This document shows positions 52,661-61,223 of a stretch of DNA of 64,000 nucleotides, piece after piece; position 1 is the stretch's first letter; every line of letters starts with the position of its first letter. The stretch spans positions 62,001 through 126,000 of the forward strand of contig SHVQ01000001.1 of the NCBI GenBank assembly GCA_009694195.1. The letters run 5' to 3'. Under the pieces are notes generated by a model that was not told the DNA's origin, ran no database searches, and was given only the letters and a program-made list of their open reading frames with translations. Made by a program: the position numbers and the translations under genes. The stretch comes from Rhodospirillales bacterium (GTDB lineage Bacteria > Pseudomonadota > Alphaproteobacteria > Rhodospirillales > SHVQ01).

Positions 52661-53040
52661 TGGAACGCCAGACGCGGCTTGGAAAGGTCCGCGGCCTCGG
52701 GTCCGCCAAGGAAGGGGCCGCGCACTGGTGGGCGCAGCGGGTGACCGCCGTCGCGCTCGTGCCGCTGACGCTTTGGTTCGTGTTCGTGGCGGTCCGCCTG
52801 ATGGGCGCCGATCACGCGACGTTCAAAGAATGGGCGTCGAACCATGGGAACGCGCTTCTGCTCGTGTTGCTGGTCATCGCGCTCTTTCACCACGCGCAGC
52901 TCGGAATGCAAGTGGTGATCGAGGACTACGTCCACGCCGAAGCGGCGAAGGTGACAAGCATTCTGGTCGTCAAGTTCGCGGCCTTTGTCTTCGCCGCTTC
53001 CTCCATCCTGGCCGTCCTGCGGCTTTCATTCGGAGCCTGA
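52660..53040 (+). CDS. sdhD: Succinate dehydrogenase membrane anchor subunit
   Basis: 126 residues with three membrane spans. [20 protein letters not shown] near 22 and [16 protein letters not shown] near 77 match alphaproteobacterial SdhD, the latter holding heme and quinone-site residues. It starts within the sdhC stop and precedes sdhA by 7 nt. Confidence 0.94.
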   Translation: MERQTRLGKVRGLGSAKEGAAHWWAQRVTAVALVPLTLWFVFVAVRLMGADHATFKEWASNHGNALLLVLLVIALFHHAQLGMQVVIEDYVHAEAAKVTSILVVKFAAFVFAASSILAVLRLSFGA

Positions 53041-53047
53041 GATCGCG

Positions 53048-54835
53048 ATGGCGGCCTACGACATCATCGATCATCGCTACGATGCCATCGTCGTCGGGGC
53101 CGGCGGCGCCGGCCTTCGCGCGACCGTCGGCCTGGTTGAAGCCGGCCTCAAGACCGCCTGCATCACCAAAGTGTTCCCGACCCGCAGCCATACGGTCGCG
53201 GCGCAAGGCGGAATCGGCGCCTCGCTCGGCAACATGGCGGAAGACAACTGGGAATGGCACATGTACGACACCGTCAAGGGCGCCGACTGGCTCGGCGACC
53301 AGGACGCGATCGAGTACATGTGCCGCGAAGCGGTGCCGGCCGTCTACGAGCTCGAGCATTATGGAATGCCGTTCTCGCGGACGAAGGACGGAAAGATCTA
53401 TCAGCGGCCCTTCGGCGGCCACATGCGGAACTTCGGCGAGGCGCCGGTCGAGCGCGCCTGCGCGGCCGCCGACCGCACGGGCCACGCGCTCCTGCACACG
53501 CTCTACCAGCAGTCCCTCAAACACAAAGCCGAGTTTTTCGTCGAGTACTTCGCGATCGACTTGATCATGGATCAAAGCGGTGCCTGCCGGGGCGTGCTCG
53601 CCTGGTGCCTCGACGACGGCACCATTCACCGCTTCCAGGCCCACATGACCGTGCTCGCGACCGGCGGCTACGGGCGGGCCTACTTCTCCTGCACGTCGGC
53701 GCACACGTGCACGGGCGACGGCAACGGCATGGCGGCGCGCGCGGGCGTGCCGCTGCAGGACCACGAGTTCGTCCAGTTCCACCCGACCGGCATTTACGGC
53801 GCCGGGTGCCTGATCACGGAAGGCGCCCGCGGCGAGGGCGGCTATCTCACGAACGCCGAAGGCGAGCGCTTCATGGAGCGCTACGCGCCGACGGCCAAGG
53901 ACCTGGCCTCGCGCGACGTGGTCAGCCGCTCGATGACCGTCGAAATCCGCGAGGGGCGCGGCGTCGGCCCCGATAAGGACCACATCCACCTGCATCTCGA
54001 ACACCTGGGGCCGGAGATCCTGCATTCCAGGCTGCCCGGCATCACGGAGACCGCCCGCGTCTTTTCCGGCATCGACGCAACGCGCGATCCGATCCCGGTG
54101 CTGCCGACCGTGCACTACAACATGGGCGGAATCCCGACCAATCACATGGGCGAAGCGCTGCGCCCGACGGCCGAGAGCCCGGACGCCGTGATTCCGGGCC
54201 TGATGGCGATCGGCGAGTGCGCGTCCGCCTCCGTGCACGGCGCCAACCGGCTCGGCACCAACTCCCTTCTCGATCTCGTGGTGTTCGGACGGGCGGCTGC
54301 CATCCGCACGGCCGCGCTGGTGAAGCCCGGAACCACGCACCGGCCGCTCGCCAGGGACTCGGCGGACTTCGCCCTCGCCCGCTTCGACCGCATGCGCAAC
54401 GCCCAGGGCTCGCGCCCGACGGCAGAAATTCGACTCGAGATGCAGCGCACGATGCAGAACGACTGCGCCGTGTTCCGCACGAAGCAGGTGCTGGCCGAGG
54501 GCTGCCGGCGGCTCGATCAGATCGCGGCGACGCTCGCCGATATCCGGGTGAGCGATCGGTCGCTGATCTGGAATTCGGACCTGGTGGAGAGCTTGGAGCT
54601 CGAGAACCTAATGGCGTGCGCCAAGGCGACGATCTATTCCGCCGAAGCCCGCCACGAGAGCCGCGGCGCCCATGCGCACGAGGACTTCCCCAAGCGCGAC
54701 GATCAGAACTGGATGAAGCACTCGCTCGCCTGGTTCGACGACAAGGGCCGGGTCAGGCTCACGTACCGGCCCGTGCACGCCTATACGCTCAGCAAGGACG
54801 TCAAGTACATCGAGCCGAAGGCGCGGGTCTACTGA
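53048..54835 (+). CDS. sdhA: Succinate dehydrogenase flavoprotein subunit
   Basis: 595 residues. FAD-binding [13 protein letters not shown], the covalent-FAD histidine in [13 protein letters not shown] near 45, active-site [11 protein letters not shown] near 240, [11 protein letters not shown] near 258, and [20 protein letters not shown] near 400. It oxidises succinate to fumarate on the cytoplasmic face. The start ATG at 53048 gives standard length. Confidence 0.97.
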   Translation: MAAYDIIDHRYDAIVVGAGGAGLRATVGLVEAGLKTACITKVFPTRSHTVAAQGGIGASLGNMAEDNWEWHMYDTVKGADWLGDQDAIEYMCREAVPAVYELEHYGMPFSRTKDGKIYQRPFGGHMRNFGEAPVERACAAADRTGHALLHTLYQQSLKHKAEFFVEYFAIDLIMDQSGACRGVLAWCLDDGTIHRFQAHMTVLATGGYGRAYFSCTSAHTCTGDGNGMAARAGVPLQDHEFVQFHPTGIYGAGCLITEGARGEGGYLTNAEGERFMERYAPTAKDLASRDVVSRSMTVEIREGRGVGPDKDHIHLHLEHLGPEILHSRLPGITETARVFSGIDATRDPIPVLPTVHYNMGGIPTNHMGEALRPTAESPDAVIPGLMAIGECASASVHGANRLGTNSLLDLVVFGRAAAIRTAALVKPGTTHRPLARDSADFALARFDRMRNAQGSRPTAEIRLEMQRTMQNDCAVFRTKQVLAEGCRRLDQIAATLADIRVSDRSLIWNSDLVESLELENLMACAKATIYSAEARHESRGAHAHEDFPKRDDQNWMKHSLAWFDDKGRVRLTYRPVHAYTLSKDVKYIEPKARVY

Positions 54836-54860
54836 GGCCGAGGGCGAGAAGGACAGGATC

Positions 54861-55637
54861 ATGGTTGAGTTCATGCTACCCGCCAACTCGAAGGTCGCCG
54901 CGGGCAAGACGCACCAGGCGCCCGCAGGGTCGAAACAGGTTCGGCGGTTCAAAATCTACCGCTACGACCCCGACGCGGGCGCCAACCCCAGGCTCGATAC
55001 CTTCGAGGTCGATCTCGACAAGTGCGGGCCGATGGTCCTGGACGCCCTCATCAAGATCAAGAACGAGGTCGACGCGACCCTGACCTTCCGGCGCTCCTGC
55101 CGCGAGGGCGTCTGCGGAAGCTGCGCCTTCAACATCGACGGCACCAACACGCTCGCCTGCACGAAGCCGATCGCGGACATCAAGGGCGACGTGCGCATCT
55201 ATCCGCTCCCGCACATGCCGGTGATTAAGGACCTGGTCGCCGACCTTTCTGTCCCCTATGCCCAGTACGCCTCGATCAAGCCCTGGCTGCAGGCGGAAAC
55301 GCCGCCGCCGTCGAGCGAGCGGCTGCAAAGCCCGGAAGAGCGCGCCAAGCTCGACGGCCTCTGGGAATGCATCCTCTGCTTCTGCTGCCAGACGAGCTGC
55401 CCGAGCTACTGGTGGAACGGCGACCGCTATCTCGGGCCCGCCGTGCTGCTCCAGGCGCAGCGGTGGCTCGCGGATTCCCGGGACGAAGCGTCCGGCGAGC
55501 GCCTGGACGAGATCGACGACCCCTATCGCCTCTATCGCTGCCACACGATCATGAACTGCACCAGCACCTGCCCGAAAGGCCTCAACCCCGGCCAGGCCAT
55601 CGGCGCGATCAAGGAAGCGATCTTCAAGCGGAGCTAG
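54861..55637 (+). CDS. sdhB: Succinate dehydrogenase iron-sulfur subunit
   Basis: 258 residues. [2Fe-2S] cysteines in [12 protein letters not shown] with a later LACTKP; [4Fe-4S] and [3Fe-4S] cysteines in [16 protein letters not shown] near 172 and [12 protein letters not shown] near 235. It transfers electrons from SdhA to quinone. Last gene of sdhCDAB; a palindromic repeat follows and may end transcription. Confidence 0.97.
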   Translation: MVEFMLPANSKVAAGKTHQAPAGSKQVRRFKIYRYDPDAGANPRLDTFEVDLDKCGPMVLDALIKIKNEVDATLTFRRSCREGVCGSCAFNIDGTNTLACTKPIADIKGDVRIYPLPHMPVIKDLVADLSVPYAQYASIKPWLQAETPPPSSERLQSPEERAKLDGLWECILCFCCQTSCPSYWWNGDRYLGPAVLLQAQRWLADSRDEASGERLDEIDDPYRLYRCHTIMNCTSTCPKGLNPGQAIGAIKEAIFKRS

Positions 55638-55651
55638 CGCACCGTTCCGTC

Positions 55652-55723
55652 GTTCCCGCGAAAGCGGGAACCCAGACTTTTCGAGAATTTGCATTAGCCC
55701 TGGACCCCCGCGTCCGCGGGGGT
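55652..55723. repeat. Paired palindromes after sdhB
   Basis: Two perfect hairpins: GTTCCCGC/GCGGGAAC with a GAAA loop (55652-55671) and ACCCCCGCG/CGCGGGGGT with a 2-nt loop (55704-55723). The first is followed by a short T-run (CCAGACTTTT) and may act as the sdh terminator. The unit resembles the short interspersed palindromes common between alphaproteobacterial genes. Confidence 0.6.
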
Positions 55724-55733
55724 GACGAAGGCG

Positions 55734-55940
55734 TCATTCCAGGCTGATCTTTCCGGAGATCGTCGTCTTCACGCCGAGGCCGCCCAGCGTCAGCACGACG
55801 TCGGCATTCAGCGTCTCGTTTCCCTTGAGCTTGCCCGAGTCGAGGGCGGCGCGCACCGCGGTCTCGATTTCGCGCTGCGAGGTCACGCCGACGTTCTTCA
55901 GGAATTTCCGGATCGACATATTGAAGACTTCTTCGTTCAT
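55734..55940 (-). CDS. DUF6494 family protein
   Basis: 68 residues from ATG 55940, with GGAGG 5 nt upstream. MNEEVFNMSIRKFLKNVGVT and SQREIETAVRAAL are typical of this small alphaproteobacterial family; function unknown. The protein has no signal peptide or membrane span. It is divergent from the PaiB-like gene with a 49-nt gap. Confidence 0.85.
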   Translation of the reverse strand: MNEEVFNMSIRKFLKNVGVTSQREIETAVRAALDSGKLKGNETLNADVVLTLGGLGVKTTISGKISLE

Positions 55941-55989
55941 GCAAGCCTCCTTATGATCGCGACGAAATCGGCCGAGGAGAATTTCCGAA

Positions 55990-56613
55990 ATGTTTATACC
56001 ACGCCACTTCGCCAACGACGACCGGGCCGCCCTCCAGGGCGTCATGCAGGACTACGCGTTCGCGCTGATGATCACGTCGGACGCCGGCCGGCCCTTCGTG
56101 ACGCACGTGCCACTCATCTTCGATGCGGCTGCGGGAGAGCTGGGCACGCTGCTCGGCCACGTCTCCCGGGCGAACCCCCACTGGCGCGGTTTCGATGGAG
56201 TGCGCGAGGCCCTCGCCGTCTTCCAGGGCCCGCACGCCTACGTCTCGCCCTCCTGGTACGAGACGGAGCGCGCGGTGCCGACCTGGAACTACATCGCCGT
56301 CCATGCCTACGGCCGCCCCAGCGCGATCGAGGACAAGGAGAAGACCGTCGCGATCCTGAAGCGCCTGGTCGCCCGGCACGAAACGCCCGCGACCGGCCCC
56401 TGGTCCATGGACCGGCTCCCCGCCGACTACCTGGACATGATGGTCAAGGGCATCGTCGCGTTCGCGATGCCAATCGACCGCTTGGAAGGCAAGTTCAAGC
56501 TCAACCAGAACAAATCCGAGGCCGACCGCCGGGGCGTGATCCGCGGGCTCAAATCCGTCCCCGACGATCCGCTCGCCCGCGAGGTCGCGCGCCTGATGGA
56601 AGGCGCGCGTTAA
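55990..56613 (+). CDS. FMN-binding negative transcriptional regulator family (PaiB-like)
   Basis: 207 residues. N-terminal MFIPRHFANDD, HVSRANPHWR near 55, PHAYVSPSWYETERAVPTWN near 77, and LEGKFKLNQNKSEADRRGV near 160 are diagnostic of the PaiB/FMN_bind_2 family. Named from Bacillus PaiB; the true role (regulator or flavoprotein enzyme) is often unproven. Its stop overlaps the stop of the convergent neighbour (TTAA). Confidence 0.88.
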   Translation: MFIPRHFANDDRAALQGVMQDYAFALMITSDAGRPFVTHVPLIFDAAAGELGTLLGHVSRANPHWRGFDGVREALAVFQGPHAYVSPSWYETERAVPTWNYIAVHAYGRPSAIEDKEKTVAILKRLVARHETPATGPWSMDRLPADYLDMMVKGIVAFAMPIDRLEGKFKLNQNKSEADRRGVIRGLKSVPDDPLAREVARLMEGAR

Positions 56614-57422
56614 TCCGGCGATGCCCCCACGAACGGCTGCGCGAGCATCCGGTGCAGCCAGAGCTCCCGGGGCTCGCGGAAGATGGGGAGGCCGATCGTC
56701 ATCTTCTCGTGGCCGGCCTCCGGCTGGTCGCGGTAGGTGCCGAAGAGCCGATCCCACCACGGCAGGTTGAAGCCGAAGTTGCTGTCGTGCTCGCGGGCGT
56801 GGACGGAGTGGTGGACCCGGTGCATGTCCGGCGTCACCACCACCCGGCGCAGCGCCCGGTCGAGGGCCGACGGCATCCGCACGTTGCCGTGGTTGAAGAG
56901 GGAGGTCGCGTTCAGCAGCACCTCGAAGACGAAGACGCCGAACGCGGGGGCGCCTGTTGCCAGGATCATCGCCATCTTGACCGCGAGCGAAAGGGCGATC
57001 TCGATCGGGTGGAAGCGGACGCCCGTGGTCGTATCGAAGTCGAGGTCGGCGTGGTGCATCCGGTGCAGCCGCCAGAACATCGGCACGTGATGAGATGCCA
57101 CGTGCTGGCCATAGACCGCGAGGTCGAGGATCAGGACGGACAGCACGACCGCGAGCGGAAACGGGACCGGAGCCACGTTGAAGAGGCCGATCCCGCGCTC
57201 GGCGGCGAGCGCCGCGACGGCGGTGGCACCCAAGGGAAAGACCACGCGGACGAGAAGGGTGCCGGCCAGCACGACGCCGATATTGCCGGTCCACCGGAGC
57301 GCGCGCGGCTGGCTCAAGGGTCGTTTGGGCGCCAGCACCTCCCACGCCATCATGGCGAGGAGGACGCCGGCGAAGCACGCGAGCCGGATCGTCGGTTCGC
57401 CCGCCAGTGTCGCCTCGATCAT
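56610..57422 (-). CDS. Sterol desaturase/fatty acid hydroxylase family protein
   Basis: 270 residues from ATG 57422 (GGAGG upstream; an ATG eight codons earlier is less well placed). Multi-spanning membrane diiron enzyme with histidine motifs HVASHH, HRMHHAD, and HRVHHSVHAREHDSNFG. Members hydroxylate or desaturate lipids, hopanoids or carotenoids; the substrate is unknown. Convergent with the PaiB-like gene, divergent from the dioxygenase gene. Confidence 0.88.
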   Translation of the reverse strand: MIEATLAGEPTIRLACFAGVLLAMMAWEVLAPKRPLSQPRALRWTGNIGVVLAGTLLVRVVFPLGATAVAALAAERGIGLFNVAPVPFPLAVVLSVLILDLAVYGQHVASHHVPMFWRLHRMHHADLDFDTTTGVRFHPIEIALSLAVKMAMILATGAPAFGVFVFEVLLNATSLFNHGNVRMPSALDRALRRVVVTPDMHRVHHSVHAREHDSNFGFNLPWWDRLFGTYRDQPEAGHEKMTIGLPIFREPRELWLHRMLAQPFVGASPD

Positions 57423-57492
57423 GGAGCCTCCGGAAGACGGCGTCATGCCGATGCATTATAATAGTATCCGCCCGAAACGCTCAGGCATACCC

Positions 57493-58299
57493 ATGAAGCT
57501 CACCGCCGACCAGGTCCGCGAATTCGAGGAAACGGGCTATCTCTTCTTCCCCAGCCTGTTCCGCCGGGAAGAGATCGACGTCCTCAACGGCGAGCTCCCC
57601 GGCATCTTCGCCGAGGACCGCCAAGAGGTGATCCGCGAGAAAGGGACCACGGCCCCGCGCTCGGCATTCTACGTGCAGACCTGGAACCCGGCGTTCGCGG
57701 TGCTCGCCCGCCACCCGCGCCTGGTCGAGCCGGGCATCCAGCTCCTCGGGTCCGACAAGCTCTACATGCACCAGTTCAAGATCAACGCCAAGGCGGCCTT
57801 CGACGGCGCCGTCTGGCAATGGCACCAGGACTACGCGACCTGGCACAACGACGACGACATGCCGAGCCCGCGCGCCATGAACATCGCGCTCTTCCTCGCC
57901 GAGGCGAACGAGTTCAACGGCCCCCTGATGTTCATCCCGGGCAGCCACCGGAACGGCCGGCTCGAAGCGGGCCACGACGTCTCCACCACCAGCTATCCCC
58001 TGTGGACGATCGATCCCGCGACCATCACGCGGCTGGTGGACGAAGGCGGCATCGTCGCGCCCAAGGGCCCGTCCGGCTCGGTGCTCCTCTTCCACGGCAA
58101 CATGGTGCACGCGTCCGGCTCCAACCTGACGCCGTGGTCGCGCTGGATCGTCTATCTCTCGCTCAACCGCTGCGACAATGCGATCCGCCGCTTCCAGCGG
58201 CCGACCTGGATCGCCAACCACGACTTCACCCCGATCGACATGCTGGCGGACGACTGCCTGATCCGCTTCGCCCGCGAGCGGCCGCGCGCGGCGGAGTAA
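57493..58299 (+). CDS. Phytanoyl-CoA dioxygenase family protein (EctD-like)
   Basis: 268 residues, Fe(II)/2-oxoglutarate dioxygenase. WQWHQDYATWHNDDDMPSP near 118 supplies the HxD iron pair, NGPLMFIPGSHRNGRL near 148 matches the EctD/PhyH consensus, and the distal histidine is in LLFHGNMVHASGSN near 200. It resembles ectoine 5-hydroxylase, but no ectABC genes are present here, so a related small-molecule hydroxylase is equally likely. Start ATG 57493 agrees with family N-termini (LTADQVREFEETGYLFF). Confidence 0.82.
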   Translation: MKLTADQVREFEETGYLFFPSLFRREEIDVLNGELPGIFAEDRQEVIREKGTTAPRSAFYVQTWNPAFAVLARHPRLVEPGIQLLGSDKLYMHQFKINAKAAFDGAVWQWHQDYATWHNDDDMPSPRAMNIALFLAEANEFNGPLMFIPGSHRNGRLEAGHDVSTTSYPLWTIDPATITRLVDEGGIVAPKGPSGSVLLFHGNMVHASGSNLTPWSRWIVYLSLNRCDNAIRRFQRPTWIANHDFTPIDMLADDCLIRFARERPRAAE

Positions 58300-58335
58300 G
58301 TGGCTTAAGTGCCGACCATCATTGAAGCAGGATAC

Positions 58336-58426
58336 ACCCCCACCCCAACCCTCCCCCGTCGAGGGGGAGGGCGCAAATTTTTCTGAGTCCCCTCCCCCCT
58401 TGCGGGGGAGGGCTAGGGAGGGGGGT
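58336..58426. repeat. GC-rich palindromic intergenic repeat
   Basis: Two 9-bp perfect stems with the same CCCTCCCCC/GGGGGAGGG sequence (58349-58371 and 58390-58412) sit inside a larger imperfect inverted repeat of C-rich and G-rich ends. It fills the gap between the dioxygenase and oxidoreductase genes and resembles the element at 23598-23738. Confidence 0.55.
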
Positions 58427-58450
58427 CGCCGCGCGTAGGGATATGAACGC

Positions 58451-59818
58451 ATGAACCTCCACCGACTGCTGCGCGAACGGGCCGAGGCGAACAACCCGAT
58501 CCGCGTGGGCCTCATCGGGGCCGGCAAGTTCGGCGCCATGTTCCTCTCCCAGGCGCTGCGCACGCCCGGCATCCATCTGTTCGGCGTCGCCGATCTGTCG
58601 GCCGCGCGGGCCAAGGCGGCACTCGCCACCACCGGCTGGCCGCCCGAGCGCCTTGCCACGAACCCCGCCGAGGCGCGAAAGCGCGGCACGACCTGGCTCA
58701 CCGAAGATTCAGGCGCTCTCATCGCCGCCGACGGCGTCGAGGTCGTCATCGATGCGACCGGCGACCCGGCAGCCGGCATCCGTCACGTTCTCCTTTGCTG
58801 CGAGCACCGCCGCCACGTCGTCATGGTCAACGTCGAAGCGGACGTGCTGGCGGGGCCGCTGCTGGCGCGGAAAGCGCGCGAAGCCGGGATCATCTATTCG
58901 CTCGCCTACGGCGATCAGCCGTCGCTTATCTGCGAGCAAGTCGATTGGGCGCGAACCATCGGCTTCGAAGTCGTCGCCGCCGGCAAGGGCACGCTCTACA
59001 TGCCGGAGTTCCACGCCTCCACGCCGGAGACCGTGTGGGGCCATTACGGGCTCACGCCGGAGCGCGCGAAAGAGAGCGGGCTGAATGCGAAGATGTTCAA
59101 CTCCTTCCTCGACGGAACCAAGTCGGGGATCGAGATGGCGGCCGTCGCCAACGCGACCGGCCTCACGCCCGCGCCCGATGGACTTACTTTTCCGCCGTGC
59201 GCCGCGAAGGACTTGGCAAAGACGCTGATCCCGGGCGACGCCGGCGGCTGCCTCCACCACAAGGGCCAGGTGGAAGTCATCTCCAGCCGCACGCGCGAAG
59301 GCGCCGACATCGACGACCATCTCCGCTGGGGCGTGTACGTGACCTTCGAGGCGCCGACCGATTACGTGAAGCGCTGCTTCTCCGACTACGGGCTCGTCAC
59401 GGATGCAACGGGGCGCTACTCCGCCCTCTGGCGGCCGTACCATTTGATCGGGCTCGAGCTCGGGGTCAGCGTCGCCTCGGTCGCGCTCCGGGGCGAGGCG
59501 ACCGGCGCCGCGCAAGGCTTCGTCGCCGACGTGGCGGCGTGCGCCAAGCGCGATCTTGCGGCCGGCGAAGCCCTCGACGGCGAAGGCGGCGCCACGGTCT
59601 GGGGCCGGCTCATGCCCGCGGCCGATTCCCTCGCACAGGGCGTGCTCCCCATCGGCCTCGCCCACGGCGTCAAGCTCAAGAACGCGATCCGCGCGGGCGC
59701 CATCGTCCGCTGGGCCGACGTGGAGATCAAAGAGACAAGTGACGCGCTCCTGGTCCGGCGCGAGATGGAAGCCGCGTTCGCGCCGGCTGCGACGGTGCGC
59801 CCGGCAATGACAGGATGA
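58451..59818 (+). CDS. NAD(P)-dependent oxidoreductase with C-terminal SAF domain
   Basis: 455 residues. An N-terminal Rossmann fold (IRVGLIGAGKFGAMFLSQAL, residues 17-36) resembles homoserine dehydrogenase; the middle part (AYGDQPSLICEQVDWARTIG near 153) is typical of a homoserine-dehydrogenase-like branch often annotated as SAF-domain or FlgA-like. The last about 90 residues form the SAF domain. Likely a carbohydrate or hydroxy-acid dehydrogenase; substrate unknown. Confidence 0.78.
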   Translation: MNLHRLLRERAEANNPIRVGLIGAGKFGAMFLSQALRTPGIHLFGVADLSAARAKAALATTGWPPERLATNPAEARKRGTTWLTEDSGALIAADGVEVVIDATGDPAAGIRHVLLCCEHRRHVVMVNVEADVLAGPLLARKAREAGIIYSLAYGDQPSLICEQVDWARTIGFEVVAAGKGTLYMPEFHASTPETVWGHYGLTPERAKESGLNAKMFNSFLDGTKSGIEMAAVANATGLTPAPDGLTFPPCAAKDLAKTLIPGDAGGCLHHKGQVEVISSRTREGADIDDHLRWGVYVTFEAPTDYVKRCFSDYGLVTDATGRYSALWRPYHLIGLELGVSVASVALRGEATGAAQGFVADVAACAKRDLAAGEALDGEGGATVWGRLMPAADSLAQGVLPIGLAHGVKLKNAIRAGAIVRWADVEIKETSDALLVRREMEAAFAPAATVRPAMTG

Positions 59819-59826
59819 GCCTGTGC

Positions 59827-59982
59827 GTAATACCAAGCGCCGCTAATATTGACTCGTCATGCCCGCGCTTGTCGCGGGCATCCACGTCTTAAAAAAGACA
59901 ATCAGTTCAAGGGTATGGATGGCAGGGACAAGCCCGGCCATGACCATGGGGACGGGTCAGTACCAAAGAGCGCTGGTATTAC
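59827..59982. repeat. MITE-like palindromic element
   Basis: Near-perfect terminal inverted repeats: GTAATACCAAGCGC at 59827-59840 and its mirror GCGCTGGTATTAC at 59970-59982. Between them is a hairpin GCCCGCG/CGCGGGC (59861-59879) and a related right-hand half with ATGGATGGCAGGGACAAGCC. It has no coding capacity. The layout fits a non-autonomous mobile or repeat element of about 156 bp. Confidence 0.5.
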
Positions 59983-60011
59983 CCTCCTCCGTTGCGGGGG
60001 TAGGGGAATCG

Positions 60012-60377
60012 CCTCATGGTTCGAGACGGGCGCTGCGCGCCCTCCTCACCATGAGGCTTTCCAAGGCCTTCCTCATCCTTGAGGAGGCCGCGAAGCGGCC
60101 GTCTCGAAGGGGGAGGAAGGCCACATGCGATAGCCCTGGTTGCGGGGGCGAGGGTTGCGAAGGAGGGATGGCCGCGTGAGATCACGGCCCCCTGCCAGCG
60201 CCTGCGCAGCCATTGGCCTCCGTGAGTGCAGGGCTATTACTCGGAATCGTAAATTCGCAGGACGGGCCTCGCCCTTCGAGACGGCCCTTCGGGCCTCCTC
60301 AGGGTGAGGCCCTTAAAGATTCCTTCTCAAAGATAAACCTCATGCTGAGGTGCGCGCAAAGCGCGCCTCGAAGCATG
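60012..60377. repeat. Four copies of one palindromic repeat family
   Basis: Copies at 60012-60056, 60071-60116, 60266-60310 and 60338-60377. Each has outer CCTCA/TGAGG-like arms, a GAGG-like or CTCGA internal word and a GC-rich central stem with a 3-nt loop (for example GGGCGC-TGC-GCGCCC and GCGCGC-AAA-GCGCGC). This family is familiar between genes in many Hyphomicrobiales. Orientation differs between copies. The whole 59819-60412 gap holds only such repeats and no gene. Confidence 0.65.
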
Positions 60378-60412
60378 ACGATTGACGACTCCAGAACTTG
60401 TGCACGCGAGTA

Positions 60413-60730
60413 CTACGCAGCCTTGTGGCGCTCAGGAACCGCGTCGAGCTCGGGCCCGAGCCTCTGCTTCGCGTGCCAGAGGTCGTAGGCAGCCTGCATG
60501 TTGATCCACAGCTCGGGGCCGTTGCCGCACAGGCGGCCGATCTTGAGCGCCATCTCGGCGGAGATCGGCACGTCCTCGTTGAGGAGCCGGTGCAGGAACT
60601 GGCGCGTGACGCCGAGGTCGCGCGCGGCCTGGCTGACCGTCAGCTTGAGGGCGGGAAGCGCGTCCTCGCGCAGGATCGCGCCGGGGTGCGTCGGGGGCCG
60701 CGTCATGCGGCCTGGCTTGTAGAGGGGCAT
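60413..60730 (-). CDS. higA: HigA family antitoxin
   Basis: 105 residues. Helix-turn-helix VSQAARDLGVTRQFLHRLLN near 33, then ELWINMQAAYDLWHAKQRL near 73, the HigA/VapI pattern. It binds HigB and represses the operon. It lies 25 nt downstream of higB, the normal hig order (toxin first). Start ATG 60730; a second ATG lies eight codons in. Confidence 0.9.
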   Translation of the reverse strand: MPLYKPGRMTRPPTHPGAILREDALPALKLTVSQAARDLGVTRQFLHRLLNEDVPISAEMALKIGRLCGNGPELWINMQAAYDLWHAKQRLGPELDAVPERHKAA

Positions 60731-60755
60731 GTCGCTCTCCGTTCTGTTCGCCGCC

Positions 60756-61028
60756 TCAATGGTACTGCTCCAGGTCGACCGCCGTCACGTTCTGTCCGTC
60801 CCAGCTGAAGGTGATCCGCCAGGGGCCATTCACGTCGATGGCGTAGCGGCCCGTCCCTTTCAGCGGGTGGAGGCGGTAGCCGGGGACGTCGATGTTTTGC
60901 AGCGTCGTGGCCCGGTTCAACACGTCGAGTCGCTTGACAATGCGCTTCTGCAGGTCGGGGGCGACCCGGCGCGTGGCGCCGGTGTCCAGGAGTTCCTTGA
61001 GGCCCCTGTGGCAGAAACTCTTGATCAT
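60756..61028 (-). CDS. higB: HigB-type RelE family toxin
   Basis: 90 residues, intact. MIKSFCHRGLKELLDTG and the conserved NIDVPGYRLHPLKGTGRYAI then WRITFSWDGQNVTAVDLEQY are typical of HigB ribosome-dependent mRNA endonucleases. First gene of the higBA operon; the leader is probably only about 8 nt, with no clear Shine-Dalgarno sequence, so translation may be nearly leaderless. Confidence 0.9.
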   Translation of the reverse strand: MIKSFCHRGLKELLDTGATRRVAPDLQKRIVKRLDVLNRATTLQNIDVPGYRLHPLKGTGRYAIDVNGPWRITFSWDGQNVTAVDLEQYH

Positions 61029-61042
61029 AGGCAGAAATAGAA

Positions 61043-61071
61043 ATTGTAATCTAACAGATTACATATGTCAA
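61043..61071 (-). promoter_or_regulatory. higBA promoter with overlapping operator palindrome
   Basis: On the minus strand TTGACA (61071-61066) lies exactly 17 nt from TACAAT (61048-61043), a near-consensus sigma-70 promoter. A perfect palindrome, TGTAATCT-AAC-AGATTACA (61045-61063), covers the -10 box and spacer, the expected place for HigA autorepression. Confidence 0.8.
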
Positions 61072-61223
61072 CGAAACAGTTTACATACGTTGCGTGCCGG
61101 CGGCTCCCGCTCGCCGGAGAGGGGCTTTGGAGAGCGGCTGCTGACCGCCTGAGGTATACCAGGTACCTCGTCCTTTCCCTTTACAAGACGGCCGCGTGCG
61201 GGTTACTTCCGGTCACCCGAATC

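Noticed and set aside
60001..60377. Repeated TTCGAGA words resembling a tRNA T-arm.
   Set aside because: They belong to the palindromic repeat family; no acceptor stem, anticodon arm or CCA-proximal pairing can be formed.
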